From Strix aluco (Eukaryota; Chordata; Aves; Strigiformes; Strigidae), in the NCBI RefSeq assembly GCF_031877795.1, contig NC_133971.1:90102704-90166703 (forward strand): DNA of 64,000 nucleotides, in the 5' to 3' direction. Below, piece after piece: positions 1 through 12,429 of this stretch. Position numbers and translations under genes: made by a program. Position 1 is the stretch's first letter. Each line of letters opens with the position of its first letter. The notes beneath the pieces are model-generated. The model ran no database searches, had not been told where the DNA came from, and saw only the letters and a program-made list of their open reading frames with translations.

Positions 1-339
1 AGGGGAGGCTTGTGAATATCTCAGCTCAGCTGTAAATGCACATCTATTAGATTAAGCATTCATGGTCTGGAGTACTAGGCACTTAAATAATAATAATAAT
101 AATGAAAAACTATCTCATGTTTATAAGGTGTTACAAGGTTAAAGACGTGGAGCAATTCTACAAACCTGGAAATAATCAAGCCTAGCAGCACCAAAGGGCC
201 AGGCAGCCAGAGTGGATATCCCCCCACGTCTGAGCACTTGATGTAGCTGTAATGAGTTGTGTCCTACTGAAGCCAGTTAGGTCATCAGTAGGATCAACAG
301 TCTGTGGGGATGCTGGCCCATACTGAGACAGGCCAGGTA
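1..339. other. AT-rich unique DNA, no gene
   Basis: No coding exon, RNA gene or recognised transposon is visible. The only structured element is a short AAT trinucleotide run listed separately. Confidence 0.6.
86..103. repeat. (AAT)n short microsatellite
   Basis: Six consecutive AAT units with no interruption. At this length it is probably only modestly variable. Confidence 0.85.
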
Positions 340-445
340 TCTTCCATTTTGCAGAACAGAAAATGTGGGTTGTGGAGATGAAGTGACTTGCTGAAGGTCA
401 TACCACTAGTATGTGGCAGAGTCAGAAATTCAGGCATGAATTTCC
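340..445 (+). repeat. MIR-type SINE fragment
   Basis: The order of sub-motifs matches the MIR core as I know it: a TTTTGCAGA block, then GTGACTTGCTGAAGGTCA, then a TGGCAGAGTCAGAA block. These correspond to the consensus pieces for 'fraction of bases shown', 'acttgcccaaggtca' and 'agtggcagagc'. The copy is strongly diverged, as expected for an element that predates birds. The ends cannot be placed exactly. Confidence 0.7.
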
Positions 446-454
446 TTATACAGC

Positions 455-945
455 TAGCCATCAATCAACTTGGGGAAAGAGAGAGGTTCAAATGCAGAAA
501 GAATAGTTAGATATCCAACTTCCAGCGAAGGTCAGTGAGCGCTGAATGCCTCATGTCTCCCATTACTGCAGGAAATCTCCCCCTCAGAATATAAGTGCTA
601 AAAAATGCCACCTCCCTCCTGAATATAAATCTCTATGATTCTCTTCTGCTCTTAATTATAATGGTCTAAAGCAGGAGAAATAGGTTGGAAGTCAATAGAT
701 TTACACCTCCTTAGTCAAGAGCAGAATTCACCCTACAACCTTCATGTCTTTACTTTTATGTTTTGTCAAAAGCAAATAAAAATACGGGTGAAACCAGCAC
801 CATAGGCCATTAAGCAGCATTTTTGACTGGTCTTTAATGCAGCATGTGTAAGAGAGCCCACAGTCCTCCCCCGAGGTTTGTGCTCCTTTTATCTATTACA
901 GACGGTCTCTGTGGGATGCATCTCTCTGTTCCAATTTATTTGTAA
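455..945. other. Unique noncoding DNA
   Basis: No gene, repeat family or RNA recognised. Stop codons are frequent in all frames. Confidence 0.6.
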
Positions 946-946
946 G

Positions 947-1047
947 CAGAGAGTAAGAGAGAAAGAGGGATACATAGAGAGAGAAAGAAAAGTGAAAAGA
1001 GAGAAATAATGAGAGAGGAAGAAAGAGAGAAAAAGAAAAAAAAGTGA
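947..1047. repeat. GA-rich (polypurine) low-complexity tract
   Basis: About 100 bases consist almost only of A and G on the plus strand, with GAGAGA and GAAAGA motifs and a few T interruptions. The serine/phenylalanine-rich minus-strand reading frame through it is a by-product of this composition. Confidence 0.85.
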
Positions 1048-1352
1048 AACCCTGAGTTTCTGAAATATCAGTTGCTCTGATATTTGTATGTGTATCTCCT
1101 AAAGAAACACAAAGAAGAGAAGCAAGCAAACAAAAACCCCCAACAACAACATTGTTCCTGGAGCAGCTGAACTAGCCGAGTACAGCGAGCAGTATACAGG
1201 TGTCTTGTGCTGCTTTTATTCGTTGTATAATAGGTGCCTACTGGAACGGGAGAAAGGGCATGAGAAGCTGTCCTTGTCTTTGCAGAGCATGAATAGCATT
1301 TATCTCAGTGCAGTGGGCATCGCCAAGTTGGGTTTTTGTCAACCTGTCAATT

Positions 1353-1379
1353 CTTTTTTTTTTCCTTTTTTTTTTTTTT
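1353..1379. repeat. Poly(T) tract
   Basis: A T-run interrupted by CC near its middle. No adjacent SINE or retrocopy body was recognised. Confidence 0.8.
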
Positions 1380-1399
1380 AAACAGAAAGCAGAGTTCAG

Positions 1400-2510
1400 T
1401 AAATAAAGATAAATGATTGTGCTCCTTGTCTGCAGACCCTGGAGCTAAACTGAACAGGCCTCTTATGGTTTGGACCTGCTTCATTGACTGTTCAGACAGC
1501 CCAGTAATACGACAGATGTACCCAGCCGTTCCCTCTTCCCCGCTGTCCATTAGATTATGTTCATTTTGTCTGAGATGCCATTATAAGTCTCAAGGTCAAA
1601 TAAGTCACAGAGAAGAAAGAGGAGGACTAATTTTTTTCCCTGCCGTCCTCCCTGCATAAGGGCTCATTCGCAAGTTGCAAAGCACATCGTCTTTTAAGGT
1701 GCATATACAGCTCAGCACAATTTATTGAAATAAAATGCAGGTGTAACATTCACCCAGAGGCTGTTCTGGCACGACAGCAGAGGAGACTTCTCAAGAATGA
1801 TTTGGGCTGCTTTTCTAAATTTCTAATGAATTATTTGTAAGTAAAATTCATTACGGAGGAGTTTTCCAAAAACAGAAGACACACACACACACCGCCCCCC
1901 CAACAAATATACAGGAAAGGAGGTTGAAAGTTCTAAAGGCTGTTTTTCAAGGGACTCTGGGCAAGTTATCATGTATTGAGTAGAGTACTTGTAGTGTAGA
2001 GAGAGGAGAGGATGAAGGAACAGCTGCTCTGGGGTAAGAGTATTGAAGATTCTTAAAAAAAGTTGTTAAAACTGTGGCTATAAATTTTATTCTCAGTTAC
2101 AGCAGGGGCTGTGTCATCCCATTGGACTGTTGGGTAGTGTCTAGAGATCTGCATCATGCCTGAGAACAGAATTTCCATTCTTAAGCCTGTAAGAAGAGAA
2201 CGAAACAATAATAAAGCAAGGACTGAATTTCTCTTCTTTATGGAAATCTTTCTGTTCTTTAAATAAAATTAAAGAATGGCTACTAATGAACAACAAATAG
2301 GATTAATTATGTGGATAGCATGATTTTTTTTTCCCAGAGCTTGATTCTGAACAAGCAGGAAGATGTCCTGTGAGCTTTGGACTATGCTCATGCATAAAGC
2401 TTGAGTCATTATGAAATTTAGGGTTAGGAAAGGATTTGGAGGGTTTTTGAAAAGGAAATTACATTTGCTTTTTTTAGTAATTTTCACTATTATAAAGTTG
2501 TTACATTTGG
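1400..2510. other. Unique noncoding DNA
   Basis: Contains a short (AC)n run near 1879-1892 followed by a C-run. The open frame on the plus strand at 1417-1659 has no recognisable domain or codon signature. No gene seen. Confidence 0.55.
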
Positions 2511-2513
2511 GGG

Positions 2514-2532
2514 AAAAAAAAAAAAAAAAAAA
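2514..2532. repeat. Poly(A) tract with A-rich trail
   Basis: Nineteen A residues, followed by A-rich sequence with CAC and CCCC interruptions to about 2563. The flanks show no recognised transposon body. Confidence 0.8.
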
Positions 2533-2689
2533 CACACAAAAAAACCCCAAAACCAAAAAACTACTTAGGGAAAAATATCCAACATGCAGACACCTTTTCT
2601 CCCCCTCAGAAACCCCACAACAATTTAAAGTTCTGCAGCATTTTAGCATTTTAACAGTTTCAGAATTCTATTGACTTAATCACCATGTC

Positions 2690-2795
2690 TGTGAGGAAGG
2701 AAAGCATTATTGTTCAGATTTTGCTGATCAGAGATCAAGGCAGTGAGAGATTAAAGAACTTGGCAAACCTGCAGCTGGTTGATTACAGCAGAACC
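2690..2795 (+). repeat. Possible MIR-type SINE fragment
   Basis: A pattern resembling the MIR core is visible: GAGAGATTAAAGAACTTGGC parallels the consensus 'gagaggttaagtaacttgcc', and a GCAGCTGGT block follows. Divergence is high, so this is a weaker call than the other MIR copies. Confidence 0.5.
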
Positions 2796-2799
2796 TGGA

Positions 2800-3975
2800 A
2801 CTGATTCTGCTTCTCCAGTGTCCCGCATTTGAATCCTACATGTTGGACAGTCCTACCTCCGCACCTGAGGGGAAGGCAGACATGAGATAGGCAAGCCGGC
2901 TTTGGGACATCCATGGGTAACTTTATTTCAATAAATTAAAATAACAGACTAGTTTTGAAATTAATTTGTCAGGTCAAGTTCTGATTCCCAACTTATGTTA
3001 GGGGGAAACAAACTTGACCAAAAATCCCATAGTGTTCAACAAATCAAAACACCTGACTCTCCAAACCTGGCCCCTTGGAATGTTGGAGTAAGAATCAGGC
3101 TAAGATAAGGAATACAGAGGTGTTTTAGAAGAGCAATATAAATGACTATATTTAGATCAAATTTAAGTAACTTTAAAAGTCTACTATGGTTTAATTTTAC
3201 TTAAAATAAAATAAAATAAAAAAAAGTAATCAGACACTGAGCTTGTAGTGTTCCCAGAGAGACACTTCATGCTTGTGGGATGTGAAGCTGCTCGTTCCTG
3301 CCTGTGCTTTCCAGTGCTGCCGAGTGCAGGGAGGCTCAGCCTGCCTTGCCCCCGCTCTGAGTTTGCCAGATGTAAACCAGCTCTTGCCCACAGCCCCATA
3401 ACAGCACTCCTCTGTAGTTTGAGCTAATAAGTCTTCCTTTGTTAGGACTGCACAAGCAAAGAAGCCTGAGGGAAGCATGAGAAAATGCTGAGCAACTGAG
3501 ACACAATTCGAGGCCAGCCTCGAGCTGCAAAAACCCAAATGGCAGAAGTAGCTGCTCTGCCCTTTCATAGGTTACCACGTCCATAACCCCCTGTGCTCTG
3601 GTCAAGACTTTACTCTTCCCCATTTCAACTCCCCATGGGAAGTCTTAACACTCATTTCTTTGCAAGGCTATTTTGGTCTTTGCAGTTACATGCTATAGTG
3701 ATGAGAGCAGATTATTCCTTAGGGGTGTGAGGAAGGACCGCTTTATAGACACTTTCCTCACCCTCTGCATGCAAGATTAAACACAAGTCGGTATGAAGTA
3801 TGCAGGGTTAGAAAGAATAGAGCCATAAGATTTTTAAAATATGAATCCACTCAAGTGAAACATAGACTAAAGTCTTGCAAATGCATTTTTGAGTGTGCTG
3901 CATTACTTCCCCATCGAGAGTTCTCCACATGATCCCTTGAGATATGCAGTCCTCTGAAGCCTGTAAAATTATTCT
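2800..3975. other. Unique noncoding DNA
   Basis: Contains a short (AAAAT)n run at about 3203-3226. Several overlapping minus-strand open frames at 3184-3623 occupy different frames of the same DNA and show no domain, so none is called. No gene seen. Confidence 0.55.
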
Positions 3976-3979
3976 AATC

Positions 3980-4135
3980 AGCATTTGCTTAGCACTTCAG
4001 AAGTTCTGGCAAACACAAGCTAATTAATTCTCACAGTTCCCCCAGAGAAGGAAGATCTCATTTTGTTGATGGTAGCACAGAGGCAAGGATAGTTTAAGTA
4101 ACATGCCCAAGGCCATATTTTGGGTTAGTGTCTGG
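3980..4135 (+). repeat. MIR-type SINE
   Basis: The copy follows the MIR layout. TTTGCTTAGCACTTCAGAAG is followed by 'CTAATTAATTCTCACA', then CTCATTTTGTTGATG, then a GGCAAGGATAGTTTAAGTAA block and ATGCCCAAGGCCA. These match the consensus elements 'tgctaagcactttaca', 'ctcattttacagatg', 'gaggttaagtaa' and 'cttgcccaaggtca'. It is old and diverged but nearly complete. Confidence 0.8.
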
Positions 4136-4139
4136 CACA

Positions 4140-4610
4140 AAACTGAAAGTTTGGGACTATGTACCAAATCAGGCCACCTTTTCTATGACTTGAGAATGTC
4201 CGATACAACCCAGGGTATCTGATGGAGTCAACTAACTTTCCACTGTGTTGTGCTTGCATTTAAGCACTAAATAAGTCTGACAGTATTTCTGCCTGCAGGT
4301 ATTTGAAGGAAGATGTTTCTCTTCATCAACTGCACAGGCAAGTTGTGCACAAACTTGAGGATCTTAAAATGTAGAGGTGTGTTAGCTGGGAGAACTGTAT
4401 CTATTACCTTTGCTTTTGTGGAGAATTATGGGATACCGAGATTGGGAGGAAAAGAGTAGGAAGGGGAAGTTATTCATCAGGCTTTCTTCTTAACAACTTC
4501 TGGTTTTTATATTTGTGACAATAAATTGGGTGGGCTTCATGGTTTTCCTCCCTGTGTGTGACATCAACTACTGGACCAGACAGCAAAACTTAGGGAAAAG
4601 AAAAAATAAT
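4140..4610. other. Unique noncoding DNA
   Basis: No gene, RNA or repeat family recognised between the MIR copy and the CR1 3' end. Confidence 0.6.
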
Positions 4611-4612
4611 AT

Positions 4613-4740
4613 TCAAGGTCAGGTTGGACAGGGCTTTGAACCACCTGCTTATTGCAGGAGTGTTGGACTAGATGACCTTTAAAGGTCCCTTCCAACCCAA
4701 ACTATGGTTTCTATGATTCTGTGATTCCATGATTCCATGA
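4613..4740 (+). mobile_element. CR1 LINE, 3' terminal fragment
   Basis: This is the 3' end of a chicken-repeat-1 (CR1) non-LTR retrotransposon, the dominant LINE of birds. Visible hallmarks are GGTTGGACAGGGCTTTGA, then TTGGACTAGATGACCTTTAA, AGGTCCCTTCCAACCCAAAC, and a tail of four ATTCTATG-like octamers. CR1 lacks a poly(A) tail and ends in such octamers, so the 3' boundary at about 4740 is well supported. The copy is 5'-truncated to about 130 bp, which is usual for the family, and carries no coding sequence. It is fairly close to consensus, hence younger than the other CR1 pieces in this window. Confidence 0.92.
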
Positions 4741-5270
4741 AACCAGTTGTCACCTAGTGTGTAAAATGGAGGATTAGAGCTGTGAGAACATGTGATGGGT
4801 CATGTTGCGTAATGTGTTTCGTATTATACCTGGGTCAGCATCATAAATTCCTAATTTTCAGAAATACTCAGAAATATTAGGAAAGTAAATACAAAGTAAA
4901 ACTTCCATCATGATGATATCAAGTAAGGGCTATTCATGAACTGTTTGTCTATTATTAATTTGTTCTGAAAAGACTGGAATAGACTGTTTAAAGTTTGTCA
5001 AGGAAATGGATTTCCTGAACTCCTCCAACCCCTACCTATTTTTCAAATAACTTTCACAAGTTTAACTAAACAAGCATTGAGGAGTGTCCTTTGTGAGTAG
5101 AGAGCTGAGCAAAGATGACCCTTAGTATAATATGTGTTAATAATATCTCCTTCTAGTGGTTCGATGTGGTAAGGAGACAAGTGACTTCCTAGAGGAATCT
5201 CTCTGAGAATTGCATAAAAGAGAGGATGAGAGTGGTTAAAGAGGCACTGAAATTTCTAGGTAGGGAAAAC

Positions 5271-5505
5271 TAAAAGGAAAAGAAAAGGAAAAGAAAAGGA
5301 AAAGAAAAGAAAAGAAAAGAAAAGAAAAGAAAAGAAAAGAAAAGAAAAGAAAAGAAAAGAAAAGAAAAGAAAAGAAAAGAAAAGAAAAGAAAAGAAAAGA
5401 AAAGAAAAGAAAAGAAAAGAAAAGAAAAGAAAAGAAAAGAAAAGAAAAGAAAAGAAAAGAAAAGAAAAGAAAAGAAAAGAAAAGAAAAGAAAAGAAAAGA
5501 GAAAA
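5271..5505. repeat. (AAAAG)n pentanucleotide microsatellite
   Basis: The run begins with imperfect AAAAGG/AAAAG units. From about 5299 to 5500 it becomes a pure AAAAG array of roughly 40 units (about 200 bp). The plus strand is entirely purine. Three overlapping minus-strand frames encoding SFLFF-type repeats are artefacts of this array. An uninterrupted array of this length is expected to vary in length between individuals. Confidence 0.97.
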
Positions 5506-5509
5506 TCCT

Positions 5510-8500
5510 GCCAATGTTCCATTTTAATTTGGGCTTGAAGTTAGAATTCTGAAAAACATATAGTATAACAATATGGGGAAAAATGTAAGCATTTCTAAGT
5601 ATAATTTCAGAGTTTTGCTTCATGGTAAAGCTTTCTCTTTTAAAATTCTTTACCAAAAAAAAAATGTAAAGAAAATACATTTTACACAATAATGTTATAT
5701 TTTTACAGTCCTCTATTTTTTCAAAGAAGCAGGTCAATAAAATCAGCCCTTTTCTATCAACAGTTATCCCTGTGAAAACTTTAAGGGGACAGGGACAAAA
5801 CTATACCCACTATGTCTTTAAACCTCCACTGGTAGGGCTTGTGAAATCACTGATATGAACAACTGGTTTCATTCTGCAGAAAACCCTACACACTTTGACT
5901 CACTTGGTTAGAACCTTTACGCAGTTAGAAAAGCGCTGCCATCAAACTGGATTGGAAAGAGAAGGAACACAAAAGGAAATGCAAGTGCATAAAAGGAAAA
6001 TTATTTTTCCAAAGCAGGTTACATAAAAGACTGAACCAGAAAAGTATCTATGTTTTCTACAACTTGGTTATTACCATTGGAAATGACCAAAACCCAGCCT
6101 TTTGCTCTTTATTTGCATCGTTTCTTTTTTTTTTTTTTTTCCCTTCCCCTGGATACAGTGGAGAAATAGCAAAGTTTCATCTTTACTCTTTTCTTTCTAC
6201 TACGACAGCAGTCAGACATTGCTAAAAAGTACTGTCATGTGGTGGGTGCTGTACTATTATGTTTTTGGTTAGAACATGAAGCCAGGAAACATTATAATGC
6301 ATGAAACTGGAGTATCTTCAACATATGAGAGATTATGAGAGGAACTAGAAATGGAAACCCTCATCAGTTTATACCACCCAGTACCTACCAACACAGTCAT
6401 CCCCCTCTATTTGAATATCCAGTTTAAAATTACATGTAAATACATTCACACGGTCTAACAGAGATTAGGAATTTTTCTCTCTGATGTTATCCCTCCATCA
6501 ATTTCTTCTTATCCTTACATATGTCCCTAAAGTATTCTTCTTGTGATATTATTTCCCCTTTATGATGTTTGCAGCTAATTACCACAACTGGCTTATGGAA
6601 GAAGTTGATTTTTCTAGGGCTGATATTTTGCTGTAGATGGCTCCAGGAGAAATGTCCAGCCAAACCAGGTGAATGAACTAAACATTTTTTCCCACAGCGG
6701 GGACAAATAGCATCTGAGGGAAATTAAACTTCAGCAGACTTATATTAGAAACTGAAAAATTATCTATGCCTCAATCTTTTGAGCAAAAATTAACGTCAGT
6801 GAATGCTCAGTGCATAATAACTACCCAGTGTTTTCTTCATTATGCCAGTAGTTTACGAATCCAAAGAGCTACACTTACATCATGTAATTTGTTTTCCTAA
6901 GATGACTTGAAGAAGAAAAATGTCAAGTAATTATATACTTGTTACTCTGAAGAATTTTCATTCCAGGCTCAAGATGAAGACTAATACAAGAATTTGGGAA
7001 ATAGTCTATAATTTCTGTTCACTTATTTGATGTAGTTTACCTTTATTGCTATGGGGTGTTAATTGATAATTCAATAGAATATTTATATTCTGTCTTGTGG
7101 TTGCTGCACTAATTCTATTAATTCGTGGAGTGGCTACATGACATTCTGTTGGAATCATTATTTTCTTTTTAATAGAATATAGTAACAGACAGCAAGTGAC
7201 TCGGCATACGGTAGATTGTTCCATTTATTGAAAATCAAGATACTATATTTGCTCTATTACAATAATGAAGTTGATGATTTCCAATCTGTTTAATAAACTG
7301 TTTCTGCATTTGAATATTTATATTAAATCAACCAGCTGGTAAGATCACATCATTGTTTTTACTCAGAAATGTATACCAATTATTAACAATAAACGTGCTA
7401 TTTGCTTTTTGCCTCACACAGGTTACAGGAATTCTCATGCCCATCCCATGCAAAGCAAATACTTGGACGTCAGCCTTAGCTTTTTAATTTTAGAGTTCCA
7501 GCTATGGATATTTACAAAATCGCATAGAAACATCCCTTGGGGAAACTGAGGCATAAGATAATCATAGAGCAGATGTCAGAATGGATTTCACTCCTCTCTA
7601 ACCTCCAACACCACCATACATTTGCCCTTAAACACTTGAATGATTGCTCTCAATCATGCAGCAATAAGCATAGCTTAACTAGAGATGGTGTGACGTCATC
7701 TAGTCCATTCACTTATGTCACTGCTCTGTTGTTCATTATAATGTTTCATGCAGGTAGGTTATAAGTAACTTGGAAGTAGCTGCTTGTGATAAAATACGTT
7801 AAAACATTTGGTTCTTCACTTCTTCATACTATGGGTGTCTCATCCTTCCATTGCTGACTTTCATCTGCCCCAGCTCTGATCCAGCTTGATGTATCCTTGC
7901 ACGCTACGTGTTTAAACAGGGAAGTGGTTCCACAATGAAGTCTGGGACTTGAGACTCCAGATGTGTGTGGTCACAGAAAACAGATGCTGAGGGGTCAAAA
8001 CTTTGTTGGTAGATCTCTGTAATTCAGTAGATCTGTGGTGACTTCCACCACTGAAGGATGGACCAGCTGAGTGCAAGAAGCAGACATGATTTATTTTAGG
8101 CAAATTTGCTAAACAAAAGAACCGCGAGGAGAGCAATTGTGAGGTTTCAGCAAGCCATTGCAGGATTGGAGGCCACAGGAAAATCTTATTTAATATAAAT
8201 CCATAGAGAGAAATGGCAGAGCAGGCTTTTGGCCCTATTTCTGTGCCCTTTTCAAAGGAGTCTACAGACAAGCAGAGGGGTGGAACTGGCAGAGCTCTAA
8301 AGAAACTTAGTAGGGTTATAGAAATTACTCCAAAAACCTACAGGATTTATTATAGAGTTATTTCTTCTCCACAGGTTTCTTGGAACCATCTCATAGAAGT
8401 ATATTTCATTGTATGTTTGATTTTACAAGGTAGTTTAAAAAATTATATGAGAAAGTTTGTAATTTTCTATGAAGCCCTATAGGATTTTTCCATAAGGGAA

Positions 8501-11410
8501 ATATGTCTGTGTATCTAATACATGCAGGATATTAGACTGCACAAGAATTCCTAATGAAAAATTTAACTCTTGGTACTTCTTTAAGCACTAATGAGAGAAA
8601 GACTACTCAGGAATATGTGCAAAGTATACAGTGAAGTACTACCCTGGATAACATTGTGACTTGTGGAGAGAAACAAAACAAAACAAAAGAAGCAGCCTGT
8701 GAATATTTATGAGTTGATCTTATGACTTATCTCTGTATTGACATTTTCAAGTTAAAAAACATTTGACTAAAGGAAAATGGCTAGTTCTCAGCAGCAACAG
8801 CAGCATTCTGCAAATTTCCTAGCCTAGAGGCAGCATGCAGAAAAAAGTAAGAGCAAATGATGTATACTTTGATGTAATGTGTAACCTGGGGGGACTGCCA
8901 GCCAAAATGGGGGGAGGGAGCTATGAAAAATTAAAATGAAACAGGTCGCTGCCTGTAGGATGAAGTTTAATCTCTCAGTACCATTATCGATAAGAATGGA
9001 AGGATAATGGGGAGAGGGCACCAGCAAAACAAATGGCTCTTTGTTCTGTTGGTTTAAAATTGTTTATTTTAGATGGTTTCAAGTAATTAAAGGAAATTGC
9101 AGTCTCTAACTATAAGAGAGATCGTTAAAGAAAGTTTGGCAGGGGGAAAAAAAGAAAGATAAAGTTCATTGTCCCAATTAGATGAGAAGTGTTTTCCTGG
9201 TGGAAGCCACCCAAGAAAACCTGGAGGGAAAACAGAGAGAACAGGCATAATCACAGTTACAGCCTAGAGAATCAGACTGAAGATCAGTCCGGAAAAAAAA
9301 TACACATTGATTTATAGCTTCACAGACAAAGGCAAATGATGGGTTGTGTAAATCACATCAGACAGAAATTTACCATTATTGTTATGCAAAACTAGGAAAC
9401 TACACTGTCAGGAAGTTAAGGCTGCTAATGTCAGCGTTAATCCTATGAAGACTAAGCAATGTGCTGAAGTATGTAAATAGCTCCATTGTCTTCAAAAAGG
9501 CCTCACAGGTTTAAAGTTAAGCACATGTTTAAGTATTTGCAAGATGATAGCCCCAATAAAATAAAAGTTATGTTCTGTTTTCCTAACTAGGCAAATTAAC
9601 AGTCTCCATTTTGCATAGTATAGTTAACATGAGGGTTTTTTGGGGTTATTTTGCCGATCACTGAAGGAGCGTATCATCATAAAAATGAAATAGCTTGGAA
9701 AATCAGAGGACAGATACTAACAATTGTCACTCATTTAGCACTGATTCCTGTTATAATACACCCAATAGCCCATCTTAGAGGTTTAAGGTCAGATTCTTCT
9801 GCATGTGGGACGCATATAACCTGCAACTGAGTAATGTAGTGTGTCTAATCCAAAGATGACAGGAGTCTGCTAGAGACCCTGGGTAACCTGTGGTTTAGCA
9901 CAGCTGGACAATCACATTTCAACCTCTTGGTGTAGCCTGAAATGCTGCTTTACAAAGTTGTTGTCTTTGCCATCACTTCTGAGTACGTTGGGGAGAGAGG
10001 AAGCCAATCTTGTTTTGTTTTGGAAACAAACAGGAGCTACCAGATGCAGGGATATGCTCACCCAATGCTTTGTTCTGTTTTTTGTTTTTTTTTTTTTTTT
10101 TAAAATGCTGCTGGATGGAGTAGCAGCCAAGAACATGTGATGACAAGGGGTCATGGGAGGAGTTGAGACATGGTTGTGTGGGTTCCAATATATCTTGCTA
10201 TGACTTGCAAGCTGTGAAGAATAAAGGTTTTCACTCAGTCTAGTAAGTTTGGATGGGCTTTGTTGTTCCATAACATACCCTGAGGATACTTTAGAATGAA
10301 AATAAAGAACCAACATCTTTACCCATTACTGTTACTCAGCTAAACCAGGTCTAGGCTCAGCTCTAGCAGTTGGACATAACCATAAAAGCATGTTATGAAG
10401 CAAGAAACATCACTGGTTAAGAGAAATGTTTTAATTATCTTATCTACAGTGTTACAGTGGCCTTGGAGCGTCAGAGAATTTGGGAAGGTTGCTGCCCTAG
10501 AGGGATGGTGTTAGTGACACACTGGGTAACAGTAACTGGATGAAAAGGCAGAAAATATTTCTCCATCTGTCTATTTGTTGCTGACCCCATTCAGATCTGA
10601 TTTACTGTATGCAATTAGTTTGCATTTGGTCTCTTTCCGAGTTGTGAGGCCAGACAATGATCTTCTTTGCTGCCCGCACACATACTGGAAAAAGGCCATT
10701 GCTTTCAAAGACCACATAGCTCTCCCAGTGTGGTGGATAATATTGCAGTTGTAAAGATCAAGGTAAAGGAGGTGGCAGTCTCCTTCCCATGTTGTCCATA
10801 AAGTTTCACTGTGCAAAGTTTTAATTGCCTTTCAGAGCAGACTCTTCGGGTAGCATTACTCTCAGCTTGCACATTTTACAAAGGAATTAACACTTGCATT
10901 GCAATCTCAGCTGTGATAACGGGTGCTTAGTCTGAGCTGCCAAAGAAAGTGATGGTGCTTACCACTGCTCAGGATTTGTCCCAGTGTATGAATATTAAAA
11001 TTGTTCTTTGCCTATCCAACAATTTCAAAGCCTTTTGTAAACTTACTCTCCAAGATGTCCTTGTAGAGCCCTGTGATTATCAGCAATCAAAATGAGATAG
11101 TATATGATTTATGTCGTAACAGCATTTCTTGGAACAAGGACCAGAAGATCAGGGAACTCTACTGTTACTGCTATTATCATCACTTGCACTGACGTAGCAT
11201 ATGTAGGCCACGGTCAAGCATCACAGTCTTACTGCAGTAGGTGATGCAAACCCAGAATGGAAAATAGGTGGCTGTTGCTACAGACAACTTATGACCTAAC
11301 TCTTCGATTTATCTAAATCTTTAGACTTACCTGACTGTAAGAGGAGACACAACAGATGGAGGCTGCAAACAGATGGAGAAGCACAAAGTAACACTGAGAC
11401 AATCATGATA
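5510..11410. other. AT-rich unique DNA, no gene
   Basis: About 5.9 kb without a supportable gene. It contains T-runs at about 6122-6140 and 10085-10101. An old amniote repeat-like phrase lies at about 9495-9560 (TTAAGTTAAGCACATG-like text). Open frames here are short, lack domains, and are often crossed by the T-runs. Confidence 0.55.
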
Positions 11411-11414
11411 ATTG

Positions 11415-11540
11415 TAATAGGCAACATGCACAGCACACTAGGTACCTTGCCATTGCCATTACCCTGCTTTATCACCAGGGAAACAAAGGCATGGGAAAAC
11501 AGACTGTGCAGGGCTGCAAAGGGTAGGACTCACAATGCTT
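11415..11540 (+). repeat. Possible MIR-type SINE fragment
   Basis: GCACAGCACACTAGGTACCTTGCC is followed by CACCAGGGAAACAAAGGCATG and a GCAGGGCTGCAAAGGGTAG block. These parallel the MIR pieces 'ggcactgtgctaagcac', 'gatgaggaaactgaggca' and 'gcccaaggtcacaca'. Heavily diverged. Confidence 0.5.
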
Positions 11541-12061
11541 CATTTTAGGTGTCAAGTCTTGTCTTTAGATATCTAATAATGCAAGACATATCTGGGCTCC
11601 CTATAAAACCAGTGGAAAGAGACAGGCAATTCCAGAGAAGCATTGATTTTTAACCCATCCTAGGGATGGTATAAAAATGCCTTCCAGAGATGCTTGTCTA
11701 GTCTGCAGGTGGCACCGAGTAAGTAGTCAAGGCAGGCAAGGAGAAATTCTTCCTGTCTAGATGTGTATTTTAAGGACTAAATTTTAGCAAAACAAATCCA
11801 ATCAAGTGGAAAAATTAAGACTAGTGGCCACTAGTACCTGGTCCTTTTCACAACACTGTGTACAGGGACCTGAAAAACTGCAGAGGTGATTTGGAGTAAA
11901 CCTTTCAAAACAGGGAGAATAAAGCTAAGGAAAGAAATGTTACTCTTTCAGCCATTCCATGGGTAAAACAGATTGATAGGAATTGAGGTACACATACACA
12001 GATACAGACACAGACACATATATCTTTCCAATTAAGAAGGAAAAATACAGAATCTGCTGGG

Positions 12062-12425
12062 TTGAACAGGAGCACTAGTGAATTATCTAGTCCATCCTTT
12101 TGCCTGGGGCAAGACTGATTTAATTATCTCTAACACTTCTCTGATGGATGAGTGTCAAACCTTCCCTTGACTATCTCCAATGAAGGTGATCTGACTACCT
12201 CCCTTGGGTGACTTGCTTCATTGCCTTAAATGTACTAATAGTTATGAAGTTTTCCATAACAGTCAACCTAAATATTCAGTGCTTCATCCAGAACCTATCA
12301 CTGCTTTTTTTTTTGTTCTCACTGACTAATGAGGATAATTGGTTCCTCTCCTTTTTCAGGGACATGCCTTTATGTGTTTATGGACATTCATCATGACTCC
12401 CTTTAGTCTTTTCCTCTCCAGACAG
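12062..12425 (-). mobile_element. CR1-type LINE fragment, antisense and eroded
   Basis: Read on the plus strand, this stretch follows the reverse complement of the CR1 3' region. It contains TCTAGTCCATCC, then GATGGATGAGTGTCAAACC, ATCTCCAATGAAGGTGAT, ACTACCTCCCTTGGGTGA, and later ATCATGACTCCCTTTAGTCT with TTTTCCTCTCCAGACAG. In younger antisense copies the corresponding text describes 'block of warning phrases' such as ccacaacttctctgggcaacctgttcc. A T-run near 12305-12315 interrupts it. No open reading frame survives. Confidence 0.75.
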
Positions 12426-12429
12426 GACG

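Noticed and set aside
896..1129. Minus-strand frame rich in F, S and L
   Set aside because: Produced by the GA-rich tract at 947-1047.
4613..4740. Possibility that the CR1 piece retains coding sequence
   Set aside because: It covers only the 3' untranslated end and octamer tail.
5236..5737. Three overlapping minus-strand frames of 88-155 codons with SFLFF repeats
   Set aside because: They are direct translations of the (AAAAG)n array and its flank in different frames.
11702..11715. CTCF-like word TCTGCAGGTGGCAC
   Set aside because: Twelve of 14 positions only. Such partial matches are expected by chance in 64 kb.
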